Source: Wyeomyia smithii (lineage: Eukaryota > Arthropoda > Insecta > Diptera > Culicidae). Taken from it: a stretch of 64,000 nucleotides of DNA. Made by a program: the position numbers and the translations under genes. The stretch covers positions 52,271,501 to 52,335,500 of the forward strand of contig NC_073696.1 of the NCBI RefSeq assembly GCF_029784165.1, in the 5' to 3' direction. Under the pieces are notes generated by a model that was not told the DNA's origin, ran no database searches, and worked only from the letters and a program-made list of their open reading frames with translations. Below are positions 1-10,709 of this stretch, piece by piece (the first letter of the stretch is position 1; each line of letters begins with the position of its first letter).

Positions 1-881
1 ATTTGTTACCTTTTTTGTCTAATGCGCGGTTTTTAGACACAAAAGCTGATAAAATATTGCTCTAAAGTAACAGAATCTTGCCCGTTTGTGTTGGGCGTGG
101 TCACGGTTTGAACGTTTATATTTCAGTTATTTTTTATCAGACTATCGAGGTTTTGGCATCAATCGATCAGAACTTTTTTTACGGTTGAGTTGTTGTAACA
201 ACAACAACCAGTTGATTGAGACACTATTGAAAAAAAATAGTAAATAACATGTATTGTCTGAATCATACCGAGCAACCAATCACTACCTAGCTACCCAAGC
301 ACAGCCGACACTAAAGTATACAACCTACCTGACTTTGGAGTGATTTGTTTTTGTTGCTGTTGGTTTTCTCGCTTTTATTCGCACGCCACGCTTACCGGAA
401 ATTTATGAAAGGTAACATTAAACATTTTACCATCATTTTGTTTCCGAAACTGTAACAATATCATACGGATGCTAGGTGCTGATCGTGAAAAGGGAGAAAG
501 GGCAAAATTGTGCCAGTCATCTTGTGCCGGATTTCACCCATATATCTGGCGACTGGTAAGGAGTACTTGGTAGCTGCAAAATTGCTGAAAATAGGCGGAA
601 TTTTTACCGAAATAACCACAGAACAAGGATCATCGGCAACTGGCACCTTTCGGTGCCCCAAAACTATGTAATTGAATCAGGAAGCTGAATTTTTTCTCTC
701 ACAAAACGTTTCGATAGTAATAAAAGCCATGCAAATAAGCTTATAATCGAGTTCTCGATTTTTATGCTTAGAGTTAATTTTTCGACTGCGGCCGGTGTAG
801 TTTTCGAAAATGTTTTACTTTCCTTGCCATTTCCTATTCTGCTGGGCTCTGCCCTCTTTCCAAGTAAGTGACGAAACCTTG
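1..881. other. non-coding upstream DNA
   Basis: No convincing coding frame is visible. A stretch around 410-480 (…ACATTTTACCATCATTTTG… to …CATACGGATGC) is repeated in diverged form around 1462-1530, so a short direct repeat brackets the hAT MITE at 890-1452. The sequence is AT-rich with scattered stops in all frames. Confidence 0.5.
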
Positions 882-889
882 ATATAAAA

Positions 890-1452
890 CAGGGCTGTCC
901 AACGTACGGCCCGTGGGCCACATCCGGCCCTCTGCTTCATTTCTCGCGGCCCGCGTTAAGTTATGGAACACGTTTCACATCTGGCCCACGTGTTGGTGCA
1001 TTCGGCTTGGAATTTGTTGAGATAAAAACGTTTTTGTATAAGTTTCAATTACAAGTGTAATGCCATCCTATTTTAGTGTGTTGAAACTTTCAATCCGTTT
1101 CGACATCTAAAAAATGAAGAACAATTTCAAAAGAATGGAGGCAGTAAAAAATAGTCTGTTTTACTATAGTAAAAATTTCAAAAAATCATTGTTTGTTTCC
1201 CTTATTTATTATAGCTGTGGCTTGTAAGCTTACATTTATTATGGTAAGATTCAACTGATATCACCCTTGGTTCTTCAATTGAAAATGGACTGCTTTTATG
1301 TAAAAATCAAGGCTAACCAGCATGATATTTTAAAATATATTTGCACATAATGTAAAAATTAGCAAAAAAATTTGAAAGTTTTACAAATTTTGACCCGACT
1401 GCTGTTGTGAATCGTGAAATTTGGCCCGTGACACGCGGGTTGGAAAGGCCTG
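890..1452. mobile_element. non-autonomous hAT element (MITE), 563 bp
   Basis: The left end reads CAGGGCTGTCCAACGTACGG and the right end, reverse-complemented, CAGGCCTTTCCAACCCGCG, both followed by GGCCCGTG-like sequence. A perfect 8-bp direct duplication ATATAAAA lies at 882-889 and 1453-1460, the classic hAT target-site duplication. No transposase frame is present. The element carries one CACGTG (about 987) and one CACGCG (about 1432). Confidence 0.85.
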
Positions 1453-1460
1453 ATATAAAA

Positions 1461-4330
1461 GATATCATTCGAACATTTTAACCATCATTTTCATTCCAAA
1501 AACGAACCGGTGACATACGGACGCCAGATTTTTGGAATACACCTGAAGTGAAGCAAAGTGTGCCCTCACTCTCACCCTGTGCAGTGATACTGAATTGAAT
1601 CTAAGTTACCCCTACCTCAAATTTAACGTTCTACTGATTCGTCTGGTGTTATTTTTTGTCACACTTCGACATTCATTCGTTCACGAAAGTAATGAATGTT
1701 ATCAAACTTATAGCGCTTATCTAATTTCGTCAGGCTACAGCAAGCATTGAGAGCTGTACAGGATGAAGCATGATTCTTCAAATAATTGTTACTATAGAAC
1801 CATCTTACAAATAACCAATGGTTTATAGTTGTTTCAGCTCCAGGAATTGGAAAACTATCGATCAAGCGAATTGATGGAATTTCGAACAGAGACGTCAGTC
1901 GAATGAACGAGAGATTCACACTGCTATCGGCACGGTAAAAGTTCTTGTCAGAGCATGCTGTATGAGGGATAGAATAGAATGAAATAGGTGAAAATATTGT
2001 ACTCTAAATGCTCTTATTATTCGCCTCCACACAGTTATGTGTTCTGTCACTTTTTCTGGCGACAAACTACTATCGAAGCAGTTTCGATTGGTGAATAAAC
2101 GAAGATATTAAGAATGTGTGCGAACATCTCAATCATCGCAATGTCTTGTCATATGAGTATAATGTATAAGTGCAAATTGTAGAAGTGTGCGAAGGATCAG
2201 CAGAAGACGATTTCTCCGAAGCATCGAAATATGGAAAAAATAACGTAGTCGCCCTCACGCCCCAATGAGAAAATACGGGTTTAATTATATTCGATAAAGA
2301 TCCATCCCTGCAAATATTAGCGCGATTGTAGCAGTTTGCGTGACCAACTCCGAAATAGAGTGACCATAAAAAAACGGCTTTATTCGATGTATCTTGTTTT
2401 CAAAAACTCATAACTTTTAAACCAGTTATTCGATTTTTGATCTTTTTGGATCAAATTAAAGGTAATTGTTTCTAGTTTTAAGAGAAAATACCAAAAAATC
2501 AATCTGGGTGCTTGTACGTGCAAAATATATGAAATGGTTATGATTTTTGTTATGTGTTCAAATTGACTTTATTCAAACATTAAAAATAACATAAATTTCG
2601 AAATTTCTCCATATATAGAATCATATATGCCCTTCAAATTGAGAATATCTCTTTTTATGTTTGCCCCAAAAAGAACGACAAGAAATGAAAAAGGTATATT
2701 TTTTATGGAAAACTTTAATAATTTTGAGTAAAATAAAGCTGACGCATTGCAAATTGTTTCTCTTAAAAAGCTCCAATGTCGTTCGAAGATTGTTTTAATG
2801 TTGAGAATGATGAGAAAAAAAGTTAGAGCGAAAAATGGTTTTTTTTTCAATCTAAATCGGTTATTTTCAAAGATAGAGAAAAACTGTTTTCTATAGAGTT
2901 GCTCAGAATTAACGGAGCTATTATATTGTAGAACAATTTGTTTTTCTATCTACAAAGATAAAAAAGTTAGACACTGGATTTCATCGAAAATGTGGGTTAT
3001 TCTTATTTGTGATAATTTTTCAGTAAGCGCGTTGTCAAATGTAACAACTTTTTAGAAGAACGTTTTTCTCTTAAATATTGCTCTAGAGCTCTAGACCCAA
3101 ATTTTCCCCTAAATTTAATTTCTGGACCATTGTGCAATGATGATGAACATTTTTAGTTCAATAATGAGTTCAGAATCTCACAAGATTGCTGTCTCGATGC
3201 ATCAAATAACAATAAAACTCGAGCGTCAAATTTCGTAGTAATCAGCCCAATATTTAAACTCTTTACTATTCCGGACTTATAATAAAGGAAACGGTTATGC
3301 TTGTTAAAAAAAAACTGGCCAACGTTTTTGGATGCTTTGGACGACTCTCACCAGCAACTTTGCCGGTCGCCGATTAGACTTAAAGTTTGTTTTCAGAAGA
3401 CATTCAAGCAATCAGGGTCTTTTTTGCACCAGTGATTCAATTTGTCCGATTTTTCGTGTTCAGTTTTGAGTTGATTCCTTCTTCCACTTTCGGTCAATTC
3501 ATCTTCGAACACAAAAACTTTCACTAAATTCATTGCTGGAAAAAAGTAAGCGAAAGAAAGCTTTATTTCCAGCGATAAGTCACACGCAGATAAGTTACGT
3601 CTGTTCGCGGTCGCAGCTTGCTGCGATTCCACTAGAAAACATTACAAGTCATGACTTAAAAATCGTTAATAACTTAATTGCTCATTTTTGTGCAGATCAA
3701 TTAGTATCTATAGAGAAATCGTCCAGCTCAAACCTTTGTAGTGGTATGTGACGGGACAAGTTTCTTTAGAGAAAAAAAATTAAAGGAAAATTCAACTCTT
3801 TTTTTTGCAAATAAAAATTAGGTGTTTATTTAAAGAATTTACGTAGTCAAACAAATTTGGTTTGTCAGACAGTTTTTTTACAACCAATGGTTTTTACACG
3901 GGTAAAAATATTTTCCCGTTTTAATGACCTTTCAGGACCCCGCACCCCAATCAGTTAGGTGGTGGTTGTATTCGCTTCGCATGAACTGTAAACTGCAGAT
4001 TGGTGAAATACCTGTGCGTTCTCCAACCAGGTTTTCTGGCGTATTCCGCTAGCGGAAATTTGGAACTGTAAACTATCTTGACACATCACTGAAGTTGAGC
4101 ATAATAAAGACTTGTTTTTTTACGTAGAACTACATTTCTCAGGAAGATCGGCTACATTGGGGTGAAAATGAAAATATAAAAACGGAAAAGGGGACAAAAT
4201 TTGTGTTTTTAATGCTTATAAGTCACTTAGCTTCCAACGCATTCCCGTCGTTTTTGTAGCAATCAATTGAAAATTATTCACGCATGAGCCCCCAAATACA
4301 GACAATTGTAATTTGATTATTTGAACTATT
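1461..4330. other. AT-rich intergenic DNA, no supported gene
   Basis: No gene, RNA or clear terminal repeat was recognised. A protein-like stretch on the plus strand at about 3575-3740 (…HDLKIVNNLIAHFC…) and an overlapping minus-strand frame at 3393-3632 look a little like decayed transposase. Neither has a start, a splice context or a full domain, so no gene is called. Confidence 0.4.
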
Positions 4331-4402
4331 GTAGGTAGCGAACGGCTTCGGCAGTGGTTAAGATTGGTGCAGAAAACCTGCCGAAGCCTTTCGCTACCCT
4401 AC
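4331..4402. repeat. short hairpin repeat (imperfect 23-bp arms)
   Basis: GTAGGTAGCGAACGGCTTCG… at 4331 is the near reverse complement of …CCGAAGCCTTTCGCTACCCT ending near 4400, with about 20 nt of loop. A diverged relative lies at about 6205-6270 (GGGTATCGAACG…GGCAG…CTGCAGAAAAGCTGCC), so this is a dispersed family rather than chance. Confidence 0.55.
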
Positions 4403-5696
4403 TATTGAAAAGTGTTAAAATAACAAGAAATAAAACAAAATTTAGTAATTTAATTAGTCAAATTTTTAGTCCGAAAACAGCTTTTGATGTCAGGAATAGC
4501 ACAGAGATGGGATCAGCATCATATCCTAAATTGAATTAAAAACTAACTGTCCTTTTAAGGATGAAATAAATAGTCAATTGAAGAGTTAACATTTTGTCGT
4601 TTATACATTACACCTTAATCAAAATGTTGGTGTGCCTTGATATAGACGATTGTAAAATCGATATGATCTTCATGTCTCAGTACGAGTTCGAAATTCAAAT
4701 GTGCACCAAGGAACAAATAACTGAGTGACCAACTTTTTTATAAGTAGACCCTGTTGATGTTTTCCAGAATAATGCGAAGGAGCCCAGTTTAGAGCAACCA
4801 TCAACGTCAAACATTAGTTCTACTATTCAGGATGTCCATGATGTTCAACATATTGCTTTCTGAGAGAATTTGAGGCGACATTTTGACCACAACTTATAAA
4901 CATTTAAGCATCTGATAGGAACAGCTTTTACTACATTTACACAGTTTACCTAACTATAATCGATCCGCTGCATCACGCCACGCCATTCCGAATAAGACCG
5001 TAAATAGGAGTGTGTGTTCATGATTTCGGGAGCAAAGAAAACTCGCAAGCGTCAACACTCGGTGGTGTGAAATGAAGGAAGTGTGAAAGAACGAGAGACA
5101 GTTCGAATGGTGGAGGTACTCCATTGTGTGAGTGATTTCGGTAGCGGTGAGAACACTACTTGGAGTATCGCATGCTTGTTTAGAGTGAGTTTAGCAACAC
5201 TGGAGCATACAACCATAAACCATTTGTAGTTAAAAAAACTTTAAAACAAGTTGTTTTCCTCGTTTTGTGTTGCAAAATACTTTTTTTGTGTTTACATTTA
5301 TCGGTAAGATATAACTGTTATCTGCAACTTTTCTGAAGAAATCACACCGATTAAACAAACCGTTCTGTTTCTAAAAATATTTTTTAACCATCCATAAGGC
5401 AATCCACGGGTGTCGTTTCACTGCTTGTACGTTTGTAATTGTTTTTTCAAGTTGCAGAACCAAAACACAACCAAACACAAAATCTTTTAATGCCGGAAAA
5501 AAAATCTAAAGTGATATTTTATTATTGGGTAAAGGATTGTCACTAACCATACTGGAGCAACCGATCGTTTGTTTTTCGTGCTTTTCGATCCGGGTTGCAT
5601 CCAAGTTGCGACCGTTCGAACATACCTAAGGCTGTCAAAAGTTGAAAACTAACTGAAATCAGCTGACCGCACATGTCTCGTCGATTGCCTTAGCAA
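4403..5696. other. intergenic DNA, nothing recognised
   Basis: I see no coding frame with support, no RNA gene and no terminal repeats here. A purine-rich tract around 5030-5110 has no visible function. Confidence 0.4.
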
Positions 5697-5967
5697 CATC
5701 CATAAATTACGTAACTCTAAAAACCCAATTTTTGGACCCCCACCCTCCCATATGTAACGAAAAGTAACGCCAAAACCTACCCCCCATAAAAATTACGTAA
5801 CGCTGTAGAAGAATATGCCAAATGAAAATGCTCATATTTGGAAAGTCTTCCCATGATTTTTTTGTTACTTAACGCTGATCTTACCTCCCCCTCCCCTATA
5901 TAACAAATTTTAATGCCAAAAAATATATCCCCCCTCCCTCCTGTAGGTATTACGTAACTTATGGATG
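5697..5967. mobile_element. MITE with CATCCATAAATTACGTAA ends
   Basis: Inverted termini CATCCATAAATTACGTAA (5697-5714) and TTACGTAACTTATGGATG (5950-5967) bound a 271-bp element. A further internal ATTACGTAACGC copy lies near 5790. C-rich runs (ACCCCCACCC, CCTCCCCCTCCCC) flank the arms internally. No coding capacity and no clear target duplication were seen. Confidence 0.7.
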
Positions 5968-6419
5968 CCGCCAAATTATTCGTGACCAAAAAAAAAAGCA
6001 GAAAATGACATCTTCAACCCATAAGAACATCTATGCAAAGTGCAAATGCAATGCTATCCAAATGACATTTAAAAAAAACAGATGAGAAACATTTTGTGTT
6101 CTCTAATGTCATCGATGAAGATTCACAGTACTTTTTTCAGAAAAAATAAAATCCGTTAGGAAAAACGATCAAAAATGGTTGAAATGTTATTATAAATTGT
6201 TTAGGGTATCGAACGTTTTTGGCAGGTTTTTGCATAATACTGCTGCAGAAAAGCTGCCAAAGAAAACTTGTTAATTTAAGGTTTACTTTGTTTTGCCGTG
6301 CAAATCATAAATAATACTGACTGTCGAACTTGTTACTACAAACGCAAATGCTCAAACCCGTAACGGTTTGGCATCTAAGACCGTGAACAAAATCTGATCT
6401 TTTACGATTTTTAGTTTTA

Positions 6420-8960
6420 AGCTGAAAAATTATAATTCCAATAATTCATAATCATGAATCAAATTCCAACTCACCAGAGTGATGAATCCAATTCAAAGTT
6501 TATGAACTTTATCCTAAGTTTAATGAATTTTTATTGTAGTTTCATGAAATAAATTACTGACTTCATAAACCAAAACACGAATTCAAATATAATGTCTAAT
6601 TTCATTCGTGGAACGCTAGATCACATGAATTATATTTTCAGTTTCGTGATCGATAAACCATGACATTAAGATTTAATGAACCAAAGTGAAGTTTCATAAA
6701 TTAAATGTACACCCAGTCCGCACAAATGACATGTTGGTGACCTTTAAGAGAAGATTAATATTCGTATTAGGAATATGTTCTATAAATGGTCAGGAATGCT
6801 TAAAAAGCGTCGAAATGGCGAGGCTTAGAGCCTTATACAATTTTCTGCATTTACATGTTTCCAACTGTGTGATATTTATATGAGAAACCAGAAACGTTTC
6901 TAATTTTATTTTAAGTTGTCATCGCGAGTCGTATTTTTATCAACACATTCATGAATTTTTTTCGTGACAAAGTTCTAAAATAAAATATACTGTTCGTGAC
7001 CAACTCCCGAACATTGCTATTTAATTTTTTTGTATTTCGCCGATAAAATTTAGAAATGATTGAACGTGTACAAATTAGCAATAACATAGAACAAGTTGAA
7101 TTTGCGATGAATGCCAAAAGCTATTTTCAAATGCAATCCCATTTTCATGGAGAAAGGTTATCGCCTACCCCTTAAAATTTTCGCGCGCCTTTCCCAAAAT
7201 TAGGGTTTAGATAGTATTCGTAAAATCATAAATATTTTAGAATATTTTAAAATTGAAATTTATTGTTTTTTTAAGCGTCTGTCTGTTAATGGATAACTCT
7301 TGTTGTAATTTTGTTACAAATTATATGGAAATTAACAAGGAAAGCTTCCAAATCATATTTTGGTTTAAATTTATAATATATGTACTACTTTCGTCAAGCA
7401 TTGCCTCCATTTTAGTGAGTCACCAAACTTTAGGTGCTCGTCACCAATTCTTGGTGACTTTCGTAAAAAAGATGCATTCCTCTTAATAACGGTTATGGAT
7501 CATTTCTTCATTCTTCAATAAACATCAATTAATACGGGGACTCTTTTGAGACTAATCGAACGTTAGTTTCAAGAAATATGTGACCTTATTAATTTCAACT
7601 AATCTTTTCGAAGCTACTTGATTAAAAAGGATAGTTACTAAAATTCCGCGAAATTCTTGAAAAAATCATATATTCATAACAACATTTGACATATTCTTTA
7701 CAAAAGTCACGGTGACTAAAAAGTAACATTTGTTGATTGAAGCCCGATGTTCACTTTTTCTGATATTTATTTAAACTAGAAGAGATGATTACCAAAATCA
7801 CTGCGACAATGTTAATAACATATAAGTTTTTTTTCCGAAGGTCACAAATTCTATTGAACAAAACATTTGACAAATATTCTCTCACAGAAGTCACAGTGAC
7901 TAACAGAGAAAACTATTCCTATGAAGGTCACCATGAAGTTATCAGAAAAATTTAAATGTACCTTTTAATGACTTAGTGACTATTCTAAGACAGCATATCA
8001 TTTGTACTTCAAATTATCACCGTGACTACTTAATGGAAAAAATAATTTCGTTTCACAAGTGGAATAATTTTGCCTGTGACCCTTCAGAGAAGAATAAATA
8101 AATTTTAGTTCAATTATCACAGAGACAAAATAAAAGAAAAATTTGTTTTATAATCATAGCGCTAGTGTTATTTGTAAGAAAACTAACACAAGTTTTTCTA
8201 TAAATAGTAATGGTTACTCGCGTACAAAAACTATTTCCATATTATTTTTAAAACATTCGGGGGACAATTGTAAGAAAAAAAGTCTTATTTTATTTGTGAC
8301 TCTCGTGCGGATTGGGCAATTTCGTGAATCGGATCGCACAAATCATGATTTCATGAAACTAGCCTAATCAATCATGAGTTCAATTCATGGTTTCCCAAAC
8401 CAAAGCAAGGTTTTATAAATCGAACACCCGATTTCATGAGTCACATGCTATATGTCCTGACTCGCAACTCATGATTTCATAAATCAAAATCATGGTTCCA
8501 GTAGCCAAAGCAAGAATTCACAAATCGAACACCCGATTCCTGGAGTCAAATGCTAAATTACATGACTCGTGACTCATGATTTCACGAGTTCAGCTCATAA
8601 TTTCATGGGTTAGAATAAGCCAAAGCAAAAATTCATAAATCAAACACTCGATTCCCGGAGCCAAATGCTATATTTTATGACTCGCATTTCATGATTTCAT
8701 AAATCATAATCATGGTTCCATGAGTCAAAGGGAGATTTCATAAATTGAACGCCCGATTTCATGAGTCAAATGAGTCAAATTTCATGACCCATACATAAAT
8801 CATGGTTTCAATCCAAATTGCTCATGATGTCAGCAAAACAGTAACGCACGGGGTGCGTTACGAACAATTGGCTCATGATTCCATGAGTCTTTACTCATGG
8901 TGTATATTCATACCATGAAAATACATCCAAATCATGAAATCATGAGTCATTTTGCCCGTT
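6420..8960. repeat. composite satellite with an inserted inverted-repeat element
   Basis: The flanks (about 6420-6700 and 8330-8960) are made of degenerate ATCATGAATTTCATGA-type motifs. On the right, CAAAGCAA-anchored units start at 8401, 8506, 8621 and 8725, giving periods of 105, 115 and 104 bp. Between them about 6711-8327 looks like a separate element: its ends, CACCCAGTCCGCACAAATGAC and the complement of GTGCGGATTGGGC, are inverted. Its interior is full of GTGACT/AGTCAC motifs (7410-8300). No open frame of note is present. Confidence 0.6.
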
Positions 8961-9150
8961 TTTGAGATTTTATTTCTACCCGTGTATGCTAAAGTACGTT
9001 GAATAAAATATCAACCCTTTTAGAAAAGTATTCTTGAGTCTAAAATTTCTTCCACCAGCGGCAAATACTCAGTTTGCTGAGTCGTCTGCAATATTTTTAC
9101 TTCAGAATATAATTTTGTGAGGCTAGTTTCATAAGCGTAAACTATGGAAC

Positions 9151-9415
9151 TATACTGCCGTAATATGGCATTGTGACGTAGATCCAAGTGATCAGTTTTT
9201 CAGTACGGCCCAAAAACGAAAAAAATTCCCGTCATTTTTGTATGGAAATGTGTGCCAACGTCACTTTGTTTTTTGATTTTATGCAACGTACGAATAAGTA
9301 ACAACAAAAAGGAAGATACCAAAAGATAGGTTTCCGAATAATGAACAAGTTGGCATGGAAAACTCATATTCGAGAAAATGGCACTTACGTCACTTTGTCA
9401 TCTCACGGCAGTATA
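9151..9415. mobile_element. MITE with TATACTGCCGT ends (Tc1/mariner-like, TA-flanked)
   Basis: The left arm TATACTGCCGTAATATGGCA…GTGACGTA and the right arm (reverse complement TATACTGCCGTGAGATGACA…GTGACGTAAG) are inverted copies enclosing 265 bp, with TA at each outer end. The element sits about 400 bp upstream of the Kr-h1 coding exon. The first ten bases match the larger element at 37251-38274. Confidence 0.75.
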
Positions 9416-9810
9416 TGTGTCCATGACATATTTCAGCTTACGTTAGAATCTAGAAATAACATCTGTGGAAGAAAAACAGGTTTTGATTTCATTTAATCGG
9501 GCTCTATTTATAAACTGGTCGTTTTTTATGTTTTAAATATAAACTGGTCGTATACGCTATACGTTTCTTGACCCATTTTTAAAAATAGCACAAAATAAAA
9601 AAGGAGGATTTTATATGCGGTGAATAAATTATCATTGCCACGAAGTAAATAAACCCCTAAATTATATTGATGACTTTTTAAATAGTTCGTATCAGCAAAT
9701 GATAACAACAATGACAATGATAAATTGTATATTAATAATAATATCTTATATAAAATTTATTTGTCACAAAATCATAACCAAATTTCTTATTTTCTTAAAT
9801 TTTCATTTGA

Positions 9811-9823
9811 AGATCTCCGCAAA
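9811..9823 (+). promoter_or_regulatory. Kr-h1: probable splice acceptor and Kozak leader of the first Kr-h1 coding exon
   Basis: A pyrimidine-rich run (TTTCTTATTTTCTTAAATTTTCATTTGAAG) ends in AG at 9811-9812, 11 nt before GCAAAATGG at 9824. The upstream in-frame sequence is AT-rich low-complexity translation, so the real start is taken at 9824. The 5' UTR exon and promoter must lie upstream and were not located. Confidence 0.6.
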
Positions 9824-10709
9824 ATGGTGTACTACACGGGACTGCCACTGCTGATGCAGCAGGCCGATGGCAGTGTAATGTCGCAGCTCTGCTTTAGCAG
9901 CAATACGGCGACAAACGACCAGCGCAGCGTTGAACAGTCGCTTCAGCAGCAGCAGCAGCAGCAACAGCAGCGAATACAGTTCCAACAGAAAGTAGTCAAC
10001 CTAAGTAGCAGCAATGATCTGAACAACCACCAGTTAGCATCATCAAGCACATCCACACAAACCAGTGCAAGTAGTAGTGCTTCTTCGCCACCAATGGCGG
10101 TCGCTTTCGGGAACTATCAAACGGCTGGAGCTGGTATGGTTGCGACTAATTTAATGCCGCAGCAGTCAAGCACCTCCGTAGGCTCGAAATTTCGTTGCGA
10201 GCAATGTAATATTAACTTTGGAAGCAAGAGTGCCCATACCAGTCATATGAAATCTCATGCCAAGCATCAGCAGCAGCAACAGCAGATTCAGCAGGGAATG
10301 CTGTTGGAGGGTAAAGTTGTGGGAAACAAGCCGGTAAATGCGGCAGCTATTGCGATCCCAGGGGCGGCCAGTTCGGCCGATCCGTACCAGTGCGATGTAT
10401 GCAAGAAAACGTTCGCCGTTCCGGCAAGATTGGTGCGACACTATCGTACCCATACCGGAGAGCGGCCATTCGAGTGCGAATTTTGCCATAAGATGTTTAG
10501 CGTCAAGGAGAACCTGCAGGTTCATCGACGGATACACACCAAGGAGCGACCGTACAAATGCGAGATTTGCGATCGTGCCTTCGAGCACAGCGGAAAGCTG
10601 CACCGGCACATGCGAATTCATACCGGCGAGCGGCCCCACAAGTGCAGCGTCTGCGGAAAAACCTTTATTCAGTCGGGCCAACTAGTCATTCATATGCGAA
10701 CGCATACCG
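9824..10709 (+). CDS. Kr-h1: Kr-h1 coding exon 1 (N-terminus, fingers 1-5)
   Basis: It starts MVYYTGLPLLMQQ and holds a poly-Q tract at about residues 43-53 and a Ser/Thr-rich stretch. Finger 1 is followed by a second Q run, then fingers 2-5. It ends in ACC G at a GTAAGT donor (10710). Reading through the donor reaches a stop after GKLER at 10726, so intron retention would give a five-finger protein without fingers 6-8 or the C-terminal block. Confidence 0.93.

Noticed and set aside
3393..3751. Possible small gene or hAT transposase fragment
   Set aside because: Overlapping frames on both strands look mildly protein-like, but there is no full motif, start context or terminal repeat.
6420..8960. 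CRISPR-like array
   Set aside because: Units are degenerate satellite repeats without identical direct repeats and unique spacers, in a eukaryotic genome.
10166..10681. Long minus-strand open frame opposite Kr-h1 exon 1
   Set aside because: It is the antisense shadow of the zinc-finger coding sequence, with no domain or splice logic of its own.
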